Assembly: GCA_944386455.1 (NCBI GenBank)
Contig: CALXBC010000009.1
Span: 1 to 64,000 of the forward strand
DNA length: 64,000 nucleotides
Reading direction: 5' to 3'
Source of the DNA: an uncultured Clostridia bacterium
Lineage (GTDB): Bacteria; Bacillota; Clostridia; Oscillospirales; Ruminococcaceae
Shown: piece after piece, positions 53,653 through 62,020 of the stretch
How positions within the stretch are numbered: the first letter of the stretch is position 1
How the letters are laid out: the number at the start of each line of letters is the position of its first letter
Position numbers and translations under genes: made by a program
Notes under the pieces: generated by a model
Told to the model about the DNA's origin: nothing
What the model saw: the letters and a program-made list of their open reading frames with translations, nothing else
Databases searched by the model: none

Positions 53653-54534
53653 ATGCTGGCCTTTGATTTTGCAAAACCGTCGGATGTTCCGGCGCTGAAA
53701 CGGCTTTGGAAATCGGTTTTTGGAGATACAAAACGTTATATTGAACAGTATTTCAACAGTCTGTTTCCCTTGATCCGGGTCGCTGTCGCACGGACGGAGC
53801 GCGGCAGGCCGGTATCCATGCTGTCGATGCTGCCGGTTTCCTTTCGAGCGGACACAACGGATTATCCGGGGCATTATATCTATGCGGCCGCGACCCACAG
53901 ACGGTATGAAGGGCGCGGCATTATGACCGGGCTGCTTACCTTTGCCTGTGATGATGCGGCAGAGCGGGGAGAATGCTTTTCCTGCCTGATTCCTGCGTCT
54001 GCATCTTTGTTTGGCTTTTATGAAAAGCGGGGGTATCAGACTGTTTTTTACCGGGATATTCTGCAGGCGGCGTCTGCCGAAAAACGGCCGAAACCGCCGG
54101 AATGGACAATCAGCCGGATGAGCCGGGATGATTTTCTGCGATTGCGGCAGGTATTTGTGGAAAAGCTGCCTGTTTGTATGATGCAGGACCCGCTGCTGTA
54201 TCCTTATATTTATGAGGAGCTGCTGGAAAGCGGAACGGATATCCTGCTTGTCCAAGGGAATGGAAAAAGCGGATATGTGGTCTGCTATGCCATCGACAGC
54301 TTTCTTGCCGTCAAGGAGACCTCCTTTTCAAAGCAGGAGCTGTCGGCTGTTCTGCCGCTGCTGGAGGAGCGGATGCACTGTCATGGTGCGGCGGCCGTTT
54401 TTCCGCCCCTTGGGACGGCGGAAGCCGGCGGAAAATGCAAACGCACTGCATATGGCATGCTTCGGCCGCTGGCCGGCCGCATACCCGCGGAAATCATGGA
54501 GAAAAACGCCTACATGGGTTTATTGATGGATTAA
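53653..54534 (+). CDS. GNAT-family acetyltransferase
   Basis: 293 residues. The N-terminal half is a GNAT domain (YIYAAATHRRYEGRGIMTGLLTFACDDAAERGECFSCLIPASASLFGFYEKRGYQ), with RxxGxG-type acetyl-CoA loop RRYEGRGIM; the C-terminal half is a second, degenerate domain as in Eis-like proteins. Substrate unknown. Follows the DUF2156 gene closely. Confidence 0.85.
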   Translation: MLAFDFAKPSDVPALKRLWKSVFGDTKRYIEQYFNSLFPLIRVAVARTERGRPVSMLSMLPVSFRADTTDYPGHYIYAAATHRRYEGRGIMTGLLTFACDDAAERGECFSCLIPASASLFGFYEKRGYQTVFYRDILQAASAEKRPKPPEWTISRMSRDDFLRLRQVFVEKLPVCMMQDPLLYPYIYEELLESGTDILLVQGNGKSGYVVCYAIDSFLAVKETSFSKQELSAVLPLLEERMHCHGAAAVFPPLGTAEAGGKCKRTAYGMLRPLAGRIPAEIMEKNAYMGLLMD

Positions 54535-54581
54535 AGGAAAGGGACGGCGTGGAAAAATACCATGCCGTATGGTGACAAAAA

Positions 54582-55118
54582 ATGGTTGATTTATTGCTTG
54601 CACCCGGATTTGAGGAGGTAGAAGCGCTGACCCCCGCGGATTATCTGCGGCGTGCAGGACAGGAAGTCAGGCTGGTCGGCGTGGGTTCCCAGGTGGTGAC
54701 CGGCTCCCATGGGATCACAGTACACTGCGACTGTATCATCGAGGAAGCGCAGGGGCTGCCCGATATGCTTGTCCTGCCGGGCGGAATGCCGGGCACACGG
54801 AATCTGGAGAAAAATGCACATGTTGCAAAAAAGATCGAGGACTGCTGCTGGGGCGGCAAATATGTAGCGGCTATCTGCGCCGCGCCCTCGATATTGGGAC
54901 ATATGGGACTTTTGGAGGGAAAGCGTGCAACCTGTTTTCCCGGGTTTGAGGAAGCGCTGCAGGGAGCGGAGTATGAGAATGCGTCTGTCGTCTGCGACGG
55001 AAACATCATCACCGCAAAGGGCGCGGGCGCTGCGAACCAGTTCGCGTTTGCGCTGGTGGAGGCGCTGTGCGGGAAAGAACAGGCAGACGGACTGAAGGCG
55101 GCTGTCCAATGGGAATAG
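54582..55118 (+). CDS. DJ-1/PfpI-family protein
   Basis: 178 residues. Conserved glutamate near residue 12 (EEVEALTPADYLRRAG) and nucleophile-elbow cysteine C99 in KYVAAICAAPSILGHMGLL; VLPGGMPGTRNL and GAGAANQFAFALVEALCG complete the fold. Members act as glyoxalases, deglycases or chaperones; the specific activity is unproven. Its 3' end overlaps the next gene by 10 bp. Confidence 0.92.
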   Translation: MVDLLLAPGFEEVEALTPADYLRRAGQEVRLVGVGSQVVTGSHGITVHCDCIIEEAQGLPDMLVLPGGMPGTRNLEKNAHVAKKIEDCCWGGKYVAAICAAPSILGHMGLLEGKRATCFPGFEEALQGAEYENASVVCDGNIITAKGAGAANQFAFALVEALCGKEQADGLKAAVQWE

Positions 55119-55747
55119 ACATCCGCGGAATCAAGCAGCAGCTGCGCGCGTCCAGCAAGGAATACCGCCGTTCGCTCCGTCTGTCGGAAAAAGTCCGGAT
55201 GGATGAAGCGATTTTTAAACAGGTGGCTGCGCTGCCCGAATACCAAAAGGCAAAGCTGCTTTTGACTTATATCTCCACCCCGATCGAGGTGGCCACCTTT
55301 CGGCTGGTGGAGGACGCGCTCAGAAAGGGAAAGACTGTTGCGGCTCCCCGCTGTGTACCGGGAAAAATTGCGATGGACTTTTACCGGATCACCTCGATGC
55401 GGGATCTGGAAAGTGCGTCCTTTTCGGTTCTTGAGCCGAAAACGGAATGCTGTCCGCGTCTGACACGATTTCCGGAAGCAGTTTGCATTCTGCCGGGATT
55501 GGCATTTGACCGCGCCGGCTTCCGGCTGGGATACGGGAAGGGATATTATGATCGCTTTCTAAGCCGTTATCACGGCGTAACCATCGGAATCTGCTACAAC
55601 GCCTGCGTGCATGACGAGCTGCCGCGGGGCAGATTTGACCGGCGGGCGGATATCTTGGTTACAGAGTCCGGTGTGCTTCGGCTGAAAAAAGAAAAGCTCC
55701 CGGTGAAAGGAGCTTTTGTCAGATACCGTCCGCCGGACGGTATCTGA
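55109..55747 (+). CDS. 5-formyltetrahydrofolate cyclo-ligase
   Basis: 212 residues from the ATG at 55109. GLAFDRAGFRLGYGKGYYDRFLSRY is the family signature, and RRSLRLSEKVRMDEAI with ATFRLVEDALRKGKTVAAPRC fit. Converts 5-formyl-THF to 5,10-methenyl-THF with ATP. The last codons read through a terminator-like hairpin (55691-55716) into the palindrome of repeat R1; the TGA at 55745 is part of that repeat. The C-terminal tail (about 15 residues) is therefore repeat-derived. Confidence 0.92.
   Translation: MGIDIRGIKQQLRASSKEYRRSLRLSEKVRMDEAIFKQVAALPEYQKAKLLLTYISTPIEVATFRLVEDALRKGKTVAAPRCVPGKIAMDFYRITSMRDLESASFSVLEPKTECCPRLTRFPEAVCILPGLAFDRAGFRLGYGKGYYDRFLSRYHGVTIGICYNACVHDELPRGRFDRRADILVTESGVLRLKKEKLPVKGAFVRYRPPDGI
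55691..55717 (+). terminator. Terminator-like hairpin inside the end of the cyclo-ligase gene
   Basis: AAAAGCTCC and GGAGCTTTT flank a short loop; the 3' arm supplies the T-run. It lies within the open frame, so translating ribosomes would melt it. Confidence 0.5.
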
Positions 55748-55828
55748 CAAACACCTCTCAGCTTGCGGCCGTAGGTGATGGCCGCATTGCCGCAGGAGCG
55801 GCAACCGCATCGAGGTGCAGTTAAGAGT
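55718..55828 (+). repeat. Dispersed repeat R1, copy E1
   Basis: Starts with a perfect 31-nt palindrome (55718-55748, arms GTCAGATACCGTCCG). Then come ACACCTCTC, GCGGCCGTA, ATGGCCGCATTGCCGCAGGAGCGG, CAACCGCATCGAGGTGCAG and TTAAGAGT. Bases 55726-55828 are repeated at 55850-55952. Copy B at 40729 has the same layout with a different palindrome. Confidence 0.85.
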
Positions 55829-55849
55829 GATGAAAAAAACAATAGCCGA

Positions 55850-55952
55850 CCGTCCGCCGGACGGTATCTGACAAACACCTCTCAGCTTGCGGCCGTAGGT
55901 GATGGCCGCATTGCCGCAGGAGCGGCAACCGCATCGAGGTGCAGTTAAGAGT
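55850..55952 (+). repeat. Dispersed repeat R1, copy E2
   Basis: A direct repeat of 55726-55828 over about 103 bp with no mismatch that I can see, offset 124 bp. The left arm of the palindrome is shorter here (only CCGTCCG-C-CGGACGG pairs). The 391-bp stretch 55748-56138 holds these repeats and an inverted repeat, no gene. Confidence 0.85.
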
Positions 55953-55976
55953 AGTGCTGCAAAAATGGTCGCCTGG

Positions 55977-56071
55977 GGCGGAGCCGAAGAAAGGCTGCGG
56001 GCAGCGTTTGCTCAATCATACCTTTATTCGGGAGCCAATCGTCCGCTGATGCACAGGTCTTCGGCTCCGCC
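55977..56071. repeat. 14-bp inverted repeat enclosing 67 bp
   Basis: GGCGGAGCCGAAGA (55977-55990) and its exact complement TCTTCGGCTCCGCC (56058-56071). No frame between them looks coding. It may fold as a large RNA stem or be the remains of a small mobile repeat. Confidence 0.6.
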
Positions 56072-56138
56072 GTTTAAAATGGGTATAACAGTACCTTTGC
56101 CGACATGTTAAAAGCTCTCGATAACAGAAGCTTTATGT

Positions 56139-56264
56139 TTAGCAGCCGCATCCGCAGCCATTGTTGGAGAACGCGCTGCCGTTGCCGCAACCGCCGCAGC
56201 AGACCAGAAGCAGGATGATGATGAAGATCCAGCTGCAGTTACTGCCAAAACCGTTGTTACACAT
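56139..56264 (-). CDS. 41-residue Cys/Gly-rich small protein
   Basis: Minus-strand frame of 42 codons: MCNNGFGSNCSWIFIIILLL then VCCGGCG, a Gly/Ser/Asn linker and a GCGCGC end. AGGTG lies seven bases before the ATG. It has one hydrophobic segment flanked by cysteine clusters (nine cysteines), like the very small YjcZ-type or 'high-cysteine' proteins common in spore-forming Firmicutes. Too short for usual gene finders. Function unknown; sporulation is inference. Confidence 0.75.
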   Translation of the reverse strand: MCNNGFGSNCSWIFIIILLLVCCGGCGNGSAFSNNGCGCGC

Positions 56265-56466
56265 AATATTTCACCTCGTTGTTAAATTAAACCGCGGGAA
56301 TTCCCTTCGGTTTGTATATACTATGACGATACGGGAAATTTGGTGACAAAGCGGGAAGCCGATACCCGCAGATATCGGGCCGGCCGGAACGGACAAAAGG
56401 CATTTCCGGCATTCCGCTGCGGGGCAGAAAGGCTGGCCTGGCTTTTAATTCAGTTAGAAAGGGACC

Positions 56467-57828
56467 ATGGATATGGAAAAGCATGACCGGGATACCAATG
56501 AATTTGAGGAACTTAAGGAGCTGTGCCGGCCATCCGGGCAGGAGCAGACGGAAAAAGCCCACACAGAAGCTGACCGGCCGGAAGAGCTGGTAAAAGAAAA
56601 CGAGCAGACCTCTGCGAAAGAACAGACCGGGTCTGCGGCTGCTTCGGAAGAGACTGCGCCCAAATTTCAGCTCAACTTTGACGAGGACGCTTTTGACAGC
56701 ACACCGGTACTGGAGGAACAGGAAAAGGCGGTACATAACGGCGGCGAGCAGCAGCCAAAGCGAAAGAAAAAGAAAAAGAAACGCGCCGGCTCCATGAAGG
56801 TCGTGCTGTATACGCTGTCGGTCATCTGTGTTTCGGTGATCCTGGCCGCGGGAATCTGGCTGGGACTCAATGACATCTTCGCCTTTTCCAAAAGCGATAA
56901 AATCATCCAGGTGGAAATCGAGCGGGGTGCGACCACAAAAGAGATTGCGGCGGTTTTGAAGGAAAAAGGGCTGATCCAGTTCCCGCTGCTGTTCCAGTTT
57001 GTTTCCAAAATGAGCGAATATGACGGGACTTACCAATACGGGATCTACAATTTGAGCAGCATGATGGGCTATGACGGCATCATGCAGGAGCTTCAGAAAA
57101 ACGCGCCGAAAAAGGATGTACGCTCTATCACCATTGTCGAGGGAATGACGCTGCGTGAGATTGCCGCCCTGCTGGAGGAAAATGAAATCTGCGACGGGGA
57201 TGAATTTGTGGATGTGGTCAACCGCAACAAATTCGGGTACCGGTTTGAGGATAAGGTAGGAAACGATGCGCTGAAATTCTATCGGATGGAAGGATATCTG
57301 TTCCCGGACACCTATGAGTTTTTCCTGGGAGAAGAGCCAAAATCGGTTGCACAGAAGATGGTAAAGAATTTCAGCGATAAAATCACGGCGGATCTATACG
57401 GACGGATGGACGACCTTGGCTGGTCGCTGGAGAAAACCATTACACTGGCTTCACTGGTACAGGCCGAGTCCGGCCAGAGCGAGCAGATGCGGAAGGTCAG
57501 CTCTGTCTTTTGGAACCGGCTCGACAATCCGAAGGAATTTCCTCATTTGCAGTCTGATGTGACCATTCAGTATGTGGAAGAAAACATCAAGCCCTATGAG
57601 GCAGTTCAGAACCAGGATGTATATGATGCCTATAACACCTATGAATGCGAGGGACTTCCGGTGGGACCGATCTGCAATCCGGGGCTGGAAGCAATCAAGG
57701 CCGCCCTGTATCCGGAGGACACCAAATACAATTATTTTGTGACAGACAAAGAGGGCAATTTCTATTATGCGGGGACCTATTCTGAGCACAAGAAGAACTG
57801 CCGCACGGCCGGCGTTCCCGTAAAATAG
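56467..57828 (+). CDS. mltG: Endolytic transglycosylase MltG (YceG-like)
   Basis: 453 residues. An acidic cytoplasmic N terminus with a KRKKKKKKR stretch, one transmembrane segment (about 118-136, VVLYTLSVICVSVILAAGIW), a LysM-like region, then the catalytic domain: MEGYLFPDTYEF, ITLASLVQAESGQSEQMRKVSSVFWNRL (glutamate in QAESG is catalytic), LQSDVTIQY, and YNTYECEGLPVGPICNPGLEAIKAALYPE. Cuts nascent glycan strands and so limits their length. The SD is AGAAAGGG. Confidence 0.95.
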   Translation: MDMEKHDRDTNEFEELKELCRPSGQEQTEKAHTEADRPEELVKENEQTSAKEQTGSAAASEETAPKFQLNFDEDAFDSTPVLEEQEKAVHNGGEQQPKRKKKKKKRAGSMKVVLYTLSVICVSVILAAGIWLGLNDIFAFSKSDKIIQVEIERGATTKEIAAVLKEKGLIQFPLLFQFVSKMSEYDGTYQYGIYNLSSMMGYDGIMQELQKNAPKKDVRSITIVEGMTLREIAALLEENEICDGDEFVDVVNRNKFGYRFEDKVGNDALKFYRMEGYLFPDTYEFFLGEEPKSVAQKMVKNFSDKITADLYGRMDDLGWSLEKTITLASLVQAESGQSEQMRKVSSVFWNRLDNPKEFPHLQSDVTIQYVEENIKPYEAVQNQDVYDAYNTYECEGLPVGPICNPGLEAIKAALYPEDTKYNYFVTDKEGNFYYAGTYSEHKKNCRTAGVPVK

Positions 57829-57849
57829 AAAACCGGAAGGCCCGGCTAC

Positions 57850-59085
57850 ATGAGAGGAGAATCGGATTTGCTGATAAAACCGGAGGTGCTGGCTCCTGCG
57901 GGGGACCGTGAGCGGCTGGAAGCGGCGGTAAGGTATGGAGCCGATGCCGTTTATCTCGGCAGCACACAGTACGGCATGCGCGCCGCGCCGACAAACTTTT
58001 CGCTTAAGGAGCTGGAAGCGGCGGTACAGTATGCCCATGTGCGAAACGTCCGGGTGTATCTGACCTGCAATACCCTGCCGCGCAACAGCGAAATGGATGC
58101 TCTGCCGCAGTTTTTGCTTGCGGCAGAGCAATGCGGCGTGGATGCGCTGATTGTTACGGATATCGGGGTGCTGGGGATGGTCAAAAGGACTGTTCCCGAT
58201 ATGGAAGTGCATATTTCTACCCAGGCGGGGATCGTCAACTATGTGACGGCAGCGGAGTTTTATCGGATGGGTGCGAAGCGGGTGGTGCTTGCCCGGGAGC
58301 TGAGCATCGATGAAATCGCTGAGATTCGGGAAAAAACGCCGCCGGAACTCGAAATCGAAGTTTTTGTCCACGGCGCGATGTGCGTATCCGTTTCGGGGCG
58401 GTGCCTGCTGTCCAACTATCTGACCGCACGGGACGCCAACCGCGGAGAATGCGCCCAGCCCTGCCGCTGGGCATACCATCTGATGGAAGAAAAGCGGCCG
58501 GGCAAATATTTTCCGGTTTTTGAGGATGACCGCGGCACCTATATTTTAAACGCCAAGGACCTGTGCATGATCGAGCACCTGGACCGTCTGGCAAAGGCAG
58601 GGGTGACCAGCTTTAAGATCGAGGGACGGGCGAAATCGTCCTATTATGTCTCGGTCGTCACCAACGCCTACCGCTGTGCGGTGGATGAGCTGATGAGAAA
58701 TCCGGAGGACTACCGGCCGGCACGGTGGATTTTGGATGAGGTCAAAAAGGTCAGTCACCGTCAGTATTCCACCGGCTTTTTCTTCGGCACGCCTGAGGCG
58801 GGACAATATTATGACAACGGCGGATATCAGCGCAGCTATGATGTGGTGGCTGTCGCCGAGGGCTATCGGGACGGCAGGCTGATCGTCGCCCAGCGGAACA
58901 AGTTTGCGGTCGGGGACACGGTTGAGGTGCTGGAGCCGGGAAAACCGCCGTTTGTATGGACCATCTCCGCCATTTATGAGGACGGCGCGGCGGTGCAGGC
59001 TGCCTGTCATCCGATGGCGCAGCTGGAGCTTCCCTGTCCGCACCCGACTGCAGAGGGCGCGATTCTCCGCAGGGCGGCAGAATGA
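57850..59085 (+). CDS. Peptidase U32 family protein
   Basis: 411 residues. Begins IKPEVLAPAGDRERLEAAVRYGADAVYLG; the family signature region is EVFVHGAMCVSVSGRCLLSNYLTARDANRGECAQPCRW, with its cysteines, followed by KDLCMIEHLDRLAKAGVTSFKIEGRAKSSYYV. U32 proteins of this type (RlhA, TrhP/YrrO relatives) act in RNA hydroxylation rather than proteolysis. Either ATG at 57850 (GGAAGG upstream) or TTG at 57868 (GAGGAG upstream) may be the start. Often follows mltG in Firmicutes. Confidence 0.92.
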   Translation: MRGESDLLIKPEVLAPAGDRERLEAAVRYGADAVYLGSTQYGMRAAPTNFSLKELEAAVQYAHVRNVRVYLTCNTLPRNSEMDALPQFLLAAEQCGVDALIVTDIGVLGMVKRTVPDMEVHISTQAGIVNYVTAAEFYRMGAKRVVLARELSIDEIAEIREKTPPELEIEVFVHGAMCVSVSGRCLLSNYLTARDANRGECAQPCRWAYHLMEEKRPGKYFPVFEDDRGTYILNAKDLCMIEHLDRLAKAGVTSFKIEGRAKSSYYVSVVTNAYRCAVDELMRNPEDYRPARWILDEVKKVSHRQYSTGFFFGTPEAGQYYDNGGYQRSYDVVAVAEGYRDGRLIVAQRNKFAVGDTVEVLEPGKPPFVWTISAIYEDGAAVQAACHPMAQLELPCPHPTAEGAILRRAAE

Positions 59086-59120
59086 TTGAATGAAACCAGA
59101 AAAAGAAACGGAGCTTTATT

Positions 59121-60473
59121 ATGGAAATCATGTTGCCGCAGTCTGCGGCGCAGGTTATTGAGATACTGGAAAAAAACGGCTTTGAGGCCTGGGCGGTGGG
59201 CGGCTGCGTCCGCGACAGTCTGCTCGGACAGACGCCGAAGGATTGGGATATTGCGACAAACGCCCTGCCGGAGCAGACGGCTGTCCTGTTCCGCGGCTGT
59301 ACGGTCGCTCAGACCGGCGAAAAGCACGGAACAGTCACGGCCGTTTTACAGGGACAGCCCGTTGAGGTCACAACATATCGAATCGATGGGGTGTATGAGG
59401 ACAACCGTCATCCGCGGCAGGTCGTTTTTACTGACGATATCCACCGCGATCTGAAACGGCGGGATTTTACCATCAACGCGATGGCGTACCATCCGCGGCG
59501 GGGGCTGATCGATGATTTCGGCGGCCGGACAGACCTTGCACGGAGCTGTATCCGGTGTGTCGGGTCGCCGGAGGAACGCTTTCGCGAGGATGCGCTGCGG
59601 ATCATGCGTGCACTGCGTTTTTCGGCCGTGCTGGGCTTTGAGATCGATGCAGACACTGCCGCGGCGCTGAGGGAAGGCGCGGGCATGCTCCACAACATTG
59701 CAGCGGAGCGGATACGGGATGAACTTGTGAAGCTGCTTTGCGGAAAAAATGTCAGGCAGGTATTGACGGAGTACCGCGATGTTTTTGCCGCTGTCATGCC
59801 GCAGCTGGCGCCGATGTTTGACTTTGACCAGAAAAATCCGCATCATTATCTTGACGTCTGGGCGCATACGGTACAGGCGCTTTCTTCCAGTGTGCCGGTA
59901 CCGGCGGTGCGGCTGGCGCTGCTGTTTCACGACAGCGGCAAGCCTGCAAGCTTTACGACAGACGAAAAAGGGATCGGCCATTTTTACGGACATCCTGCCA
60001 AAAGCGAAGAGATTGCGCGGGAGATCATGCAGCAGCTGCGGTTTGACCATGCGACGGCCGATCGGGTGCTTCTGTTGGTACGCTGGCATGACGCGGATAT
60101 TCTGCCCGAGGGACGGTCTGTCAAGCGCTGGCTCAACCGCCTCGGGGAAGAGGGACTGCGCCAGCTTTTGCAGGTGAAAGCCGCCGACCGGGGTGCGACC
60201 AATTATAAATTTGAGAATCTGTCGGTGCTCAGGCTGGTGGAGCAAAAACTGGATACGGTACTGCAGGAAGGGCAGTGCTTTTCCCGGGAAAAGCTGGCAG
60301 TCAACGGAAAGGACCTGCTGGCGCTTGGGTTTCCCCAGGGAAGACAGCTCGGGGAAGCGCTGGAAGCCCTGCTGAACCTGGTGATCGACGAGCAGCTGCC
60401 GAATCAGCGTACAGTCTTATTAAACCGCGCCGGGGCGATGCTGGCAGATGACAGAAAGGAAGAACAGAGATGA
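59121..60473 (+). CDS. cca: CCA-adding tRNA nucleotidyltransferase
   Basis: 450 residues. Class II nucleotidyltransferase head: AWAVGGCVRDSLLGQTPKDWDIAT (GGCVRD 27-32, DWD 41-43), RRDFTINAMAYHP, and RFREDALRIMRALRFSAVLGF. An HD-type domain follows (RLALLFHDSGKPASFTTDEKG, GHPAKSEEIAREIM, RWHDADI). Adds or repairs the tRNA CCA end. Overlaps the next gene by 4 bp. Confidence 0.95.
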   Translation: MEIMLPQSAAQVIEILEKNGFEAWAVGGCVRDSLLGQTPKDWDIATNALPEQTAVLFRGCTVAQTGEKHGTVTAVLQGQPVEVTTYRIDGVYEDNRHPRQVVFTDDIHRDLKRRDFTINAMAYHPRRGLIDDFGGRTDLARSCIRCVGSPEERFREDALRIMRALRFSAVLGFEIDADTAAALREGAGMLHNIAAERIRDELVKLLCGKNVRQVLTEYRDVFAAVMPQLAPMFDFDQKNPHHYLDVWAHTVQALSSSVPVPAVRLALLFHDSGKPASFTTDEKGIGHFYGHPAKSEEIAREIMQQLRFDHATADRVLLLVRWHDADILPEGRSVKRWLNRLGEEGLRQLLQVKAADRGATNYKFENLSVLRLVEQKLDTVLQEGQCFSREKLAVNGKDLLALGFPQGRQLGEALEALLNLVIDEQLPNQRTVLLNRAGAMLADDRKEEQR

Positions 60474-61069
60474 CAGCAAAGGAACGAATGAAAAATCAGA
60501 AGCTTTATTTTTGCACCGACCCCGAAATCCAGGCGGAGCAGACCGCCTGTCTCGAGATTTTGTATGATTTTAACCAGACCCGGCCGAGAGAAGCCCAAAA
60601 GCGCGATGAGCTGCTCAGACAGCTGTTGGGCGGGGTCGGAAAAAACTGCTATGTGGAACCGCCGCTTCATGCAAACTGGGGCAGAAATACCTATTTTGGG
60701 GATAATGTCTATGCCAATTTCAATCTGACGCTGGTGGATGACGGTGATATCTATGTCGGAGACAGCGTGATGTTTGGGCCGAATGTGACGGTTGCCACGG
60801 CCGGACACCCCGTTGAGCCGGAGCTGCGGCGCAGGGCGGCGCAGTTTAACATTCCTGTCCGGATCGGGAACAACGTCTGGATCGGGGCGGGCAGTGTGAT
60901 CCTTCCGGGAATCACGATCGGGGATAACACTGTCATCGGGGCAGGCAGCGTGGTGACCAGGGATATCCCTGCCAATGTGGTAGCGGTCGGAAATCCCTGC
61001 CGGGTGCTGCGGGAGATTTCCCGGCGTGACCGGGAATATTATTATAAGGACCTGAAAATTGACCTGTGA
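60470..61069 (+). CDS. Maltose/galactoside O-acetyltransferase-like enzyme
   Basis: 199 residues. N-terminal Mac domain (TAKERMKNQKLYFCTDPEI...LYDFNQTRPRE) and left-handed beta-helix with hexapeptide repeats (IGNNVWIGAGSVILPGITIGDNTVIGAGSVVTRDIP); the catalytic histidine is in VATAGHPVEPELR. Acetylates sugar hydroxyls using acetyl-CoA. ATGA overlap with cca indicates coupling, although the functions are unrelated. Confidence 0.93.
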   Translation: MTAKERMKNQKLYFCTDPEIQAEQTACLEILYDFNQTRPREAQKRDELLRQLLGGVGKNCYVEPPLHANWGRNTYFGDNVYANFNLTLVDDGDIYVGDSVMFGPNVTVATAGHPVEPELRRRAAQFNIPVRIGNNVWIGAGSVILPGITIGDNTVIGAGSVVTRDIPANVVAVGNPCRVLREISRRDREYYYKDLKIDL

Positions 61070-61093
61070 GACAGGCGACGGGAGGCGGATGAC

Positions 61094-61624
61094 ATGGAAT
61101 GTGTGCTGCGGCAATGGCGGCCGGAGGATGCCGGTGATCTGGCTGAAACGATCAACAACCCCAATATATTGAACAACCTGCGGGACGGGATCCCGTATCC
61201 TTATTCCGTGAAGGATGCAGAAGAATTTATCGGCGCCATGCTGGCGGCTGATCCCGCAAATAATTTTGCCTTTGCCATCACGGTGGACGACAGGGCGGTC
61301 GGCAGTATTTCGATCAGCCGCTGTGCAAACATTCACTCCCGAACGGCCGAGCTGGGATATTATCTCGGGGAAGCATATTGGGGAAAGGGACTGTGTACAA
61401 GCGCCGTCAGACAGGCCTGTCGTCATGTGTTTGACAATACCGACATCATTCGCATTTTTGCTGAGCCCTTTTCGTATAATACGGCGTCCTGCCGGGTGCT
61501 GGAAAAAGCGGGCTTTTTGTGTGAGGGGATTTTGCGCAAAAACGCCTGTAAAAACGGCAGGATACTGGACATGAAAATGTACGCTCTGCTGAAGGCTGAA
61601 AACGGCGCCGAAAAAATATTGTAA
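61094..61624 (+). CDS. GNAT N-acetyltransferase, RimJ/RimL type
   Basis: 176 residues. LRQWRPEDAGDLAETINNPNILNNLRDGIPYPYS start, ELGYYLGEAYWGKGLCTSAVRQACRHVF with the acetyl-CoA loop, and RIFAEPFSYNTASCRVLEKAGFLCEGILRKNACKNGRILDMKMYAL. This layout fits RimJ/RimL-like enzymes that acetylate ribosomal proteins or small amines. Substrate not known. Confidence 0.92.
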   Translation: MECVLRQWRPEDAGDLAETINNPNILNNLRDGIPYPYSVKDAEEFIGAMLAADPANNFAFAITVDDRAVGSISISRCANIHSRTAELGYYLGEAYWGKGLCTSAVRQACRHVFDNTDIIRIFAEPFSYNTASCRVLEKAGFLCEGILRKNACKNGRILDMKMYALLKAENGAEKIL

Positions 61625-61706
61625 ATTTATCCCGAAACCTCTTGCAAAACCCGAAATGTTATGCTATCATAATATAAGCTATCAAAAAAGAAAGGAAAAC
61701 AATGAG

Positions 61707-61961
61707 ATGAATCCGATTGAAATCGTCGGCGGCGTGCTGTTGCTGATTGCCAGTATCTTGATTATATTGATCGTGATGATGCAGAGCGGCCGGGAGTCCA
61801 ATATGTCTGCTACCTTTACGGGAACCGTTTCGGAGTCCTATTTGGGAAAAAACCAGAGCCGCACCAGAGAGGCGCGTCTGGAAAAGCTTACCAAGGTGCT
61901 TGCAATCGTCTTTTTTGTGGTGACGCTGGTCGTGAATGTTGTGATGGCGTTTATCCAGTAA
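61707..61961 (+). CDS. secG: Preprotein translocase subunit SecG
   Basis: 84 residues with two transmembrane segments (VGGVLLLIASILIILIVMMQSG and VLAIVFFVVTLVVNVVMAFI) and the conserved middle loop VMMQSGRESNMSATFTG. Preceded by AGAAAGGAAA; ATG at 61707. A TATAAT-like box near 61671 (TATCATAATATAAG) may be its promoter. A strong bidirectional terminator follows. Confidence 0.93.
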   Translation: MNPIEIVGGVLLLIASILIILIVMMQSGRESNMSATFTGTVSESYLGKNQSRTREARLEKLTKVLAIVFFVVTLVVNVVMAFIQ

Positions 61962-61977
61962 AAGGAAAAAGAGAATA

Positions 61978-62014
61978 AAAAAGAGCGTGTCGGCTTTTTC
62001 GACACGCTCTTTTT
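61978..62014. terminator. Bidirectional terminator after secG
   Basis: AAAAAGAGCGTGTCG (61978-61992), seven-base loop GCTTTTT, CGACACGCTCTTTTT (62000-62014). A-run and T-run on both sides suit both the plus-strand secG and the minus-strand thioesterase gene. Its inverted relative is at 40632-40659. Confidence 0.92.
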
Positions 62015-62020
62015 ATGCCT

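Noticed and set aside
55726..55952. CRISPR array
   Set aside because: Only two direct repeats of about 103 bp with a 21-bp gap; no spacers and no cas genes.
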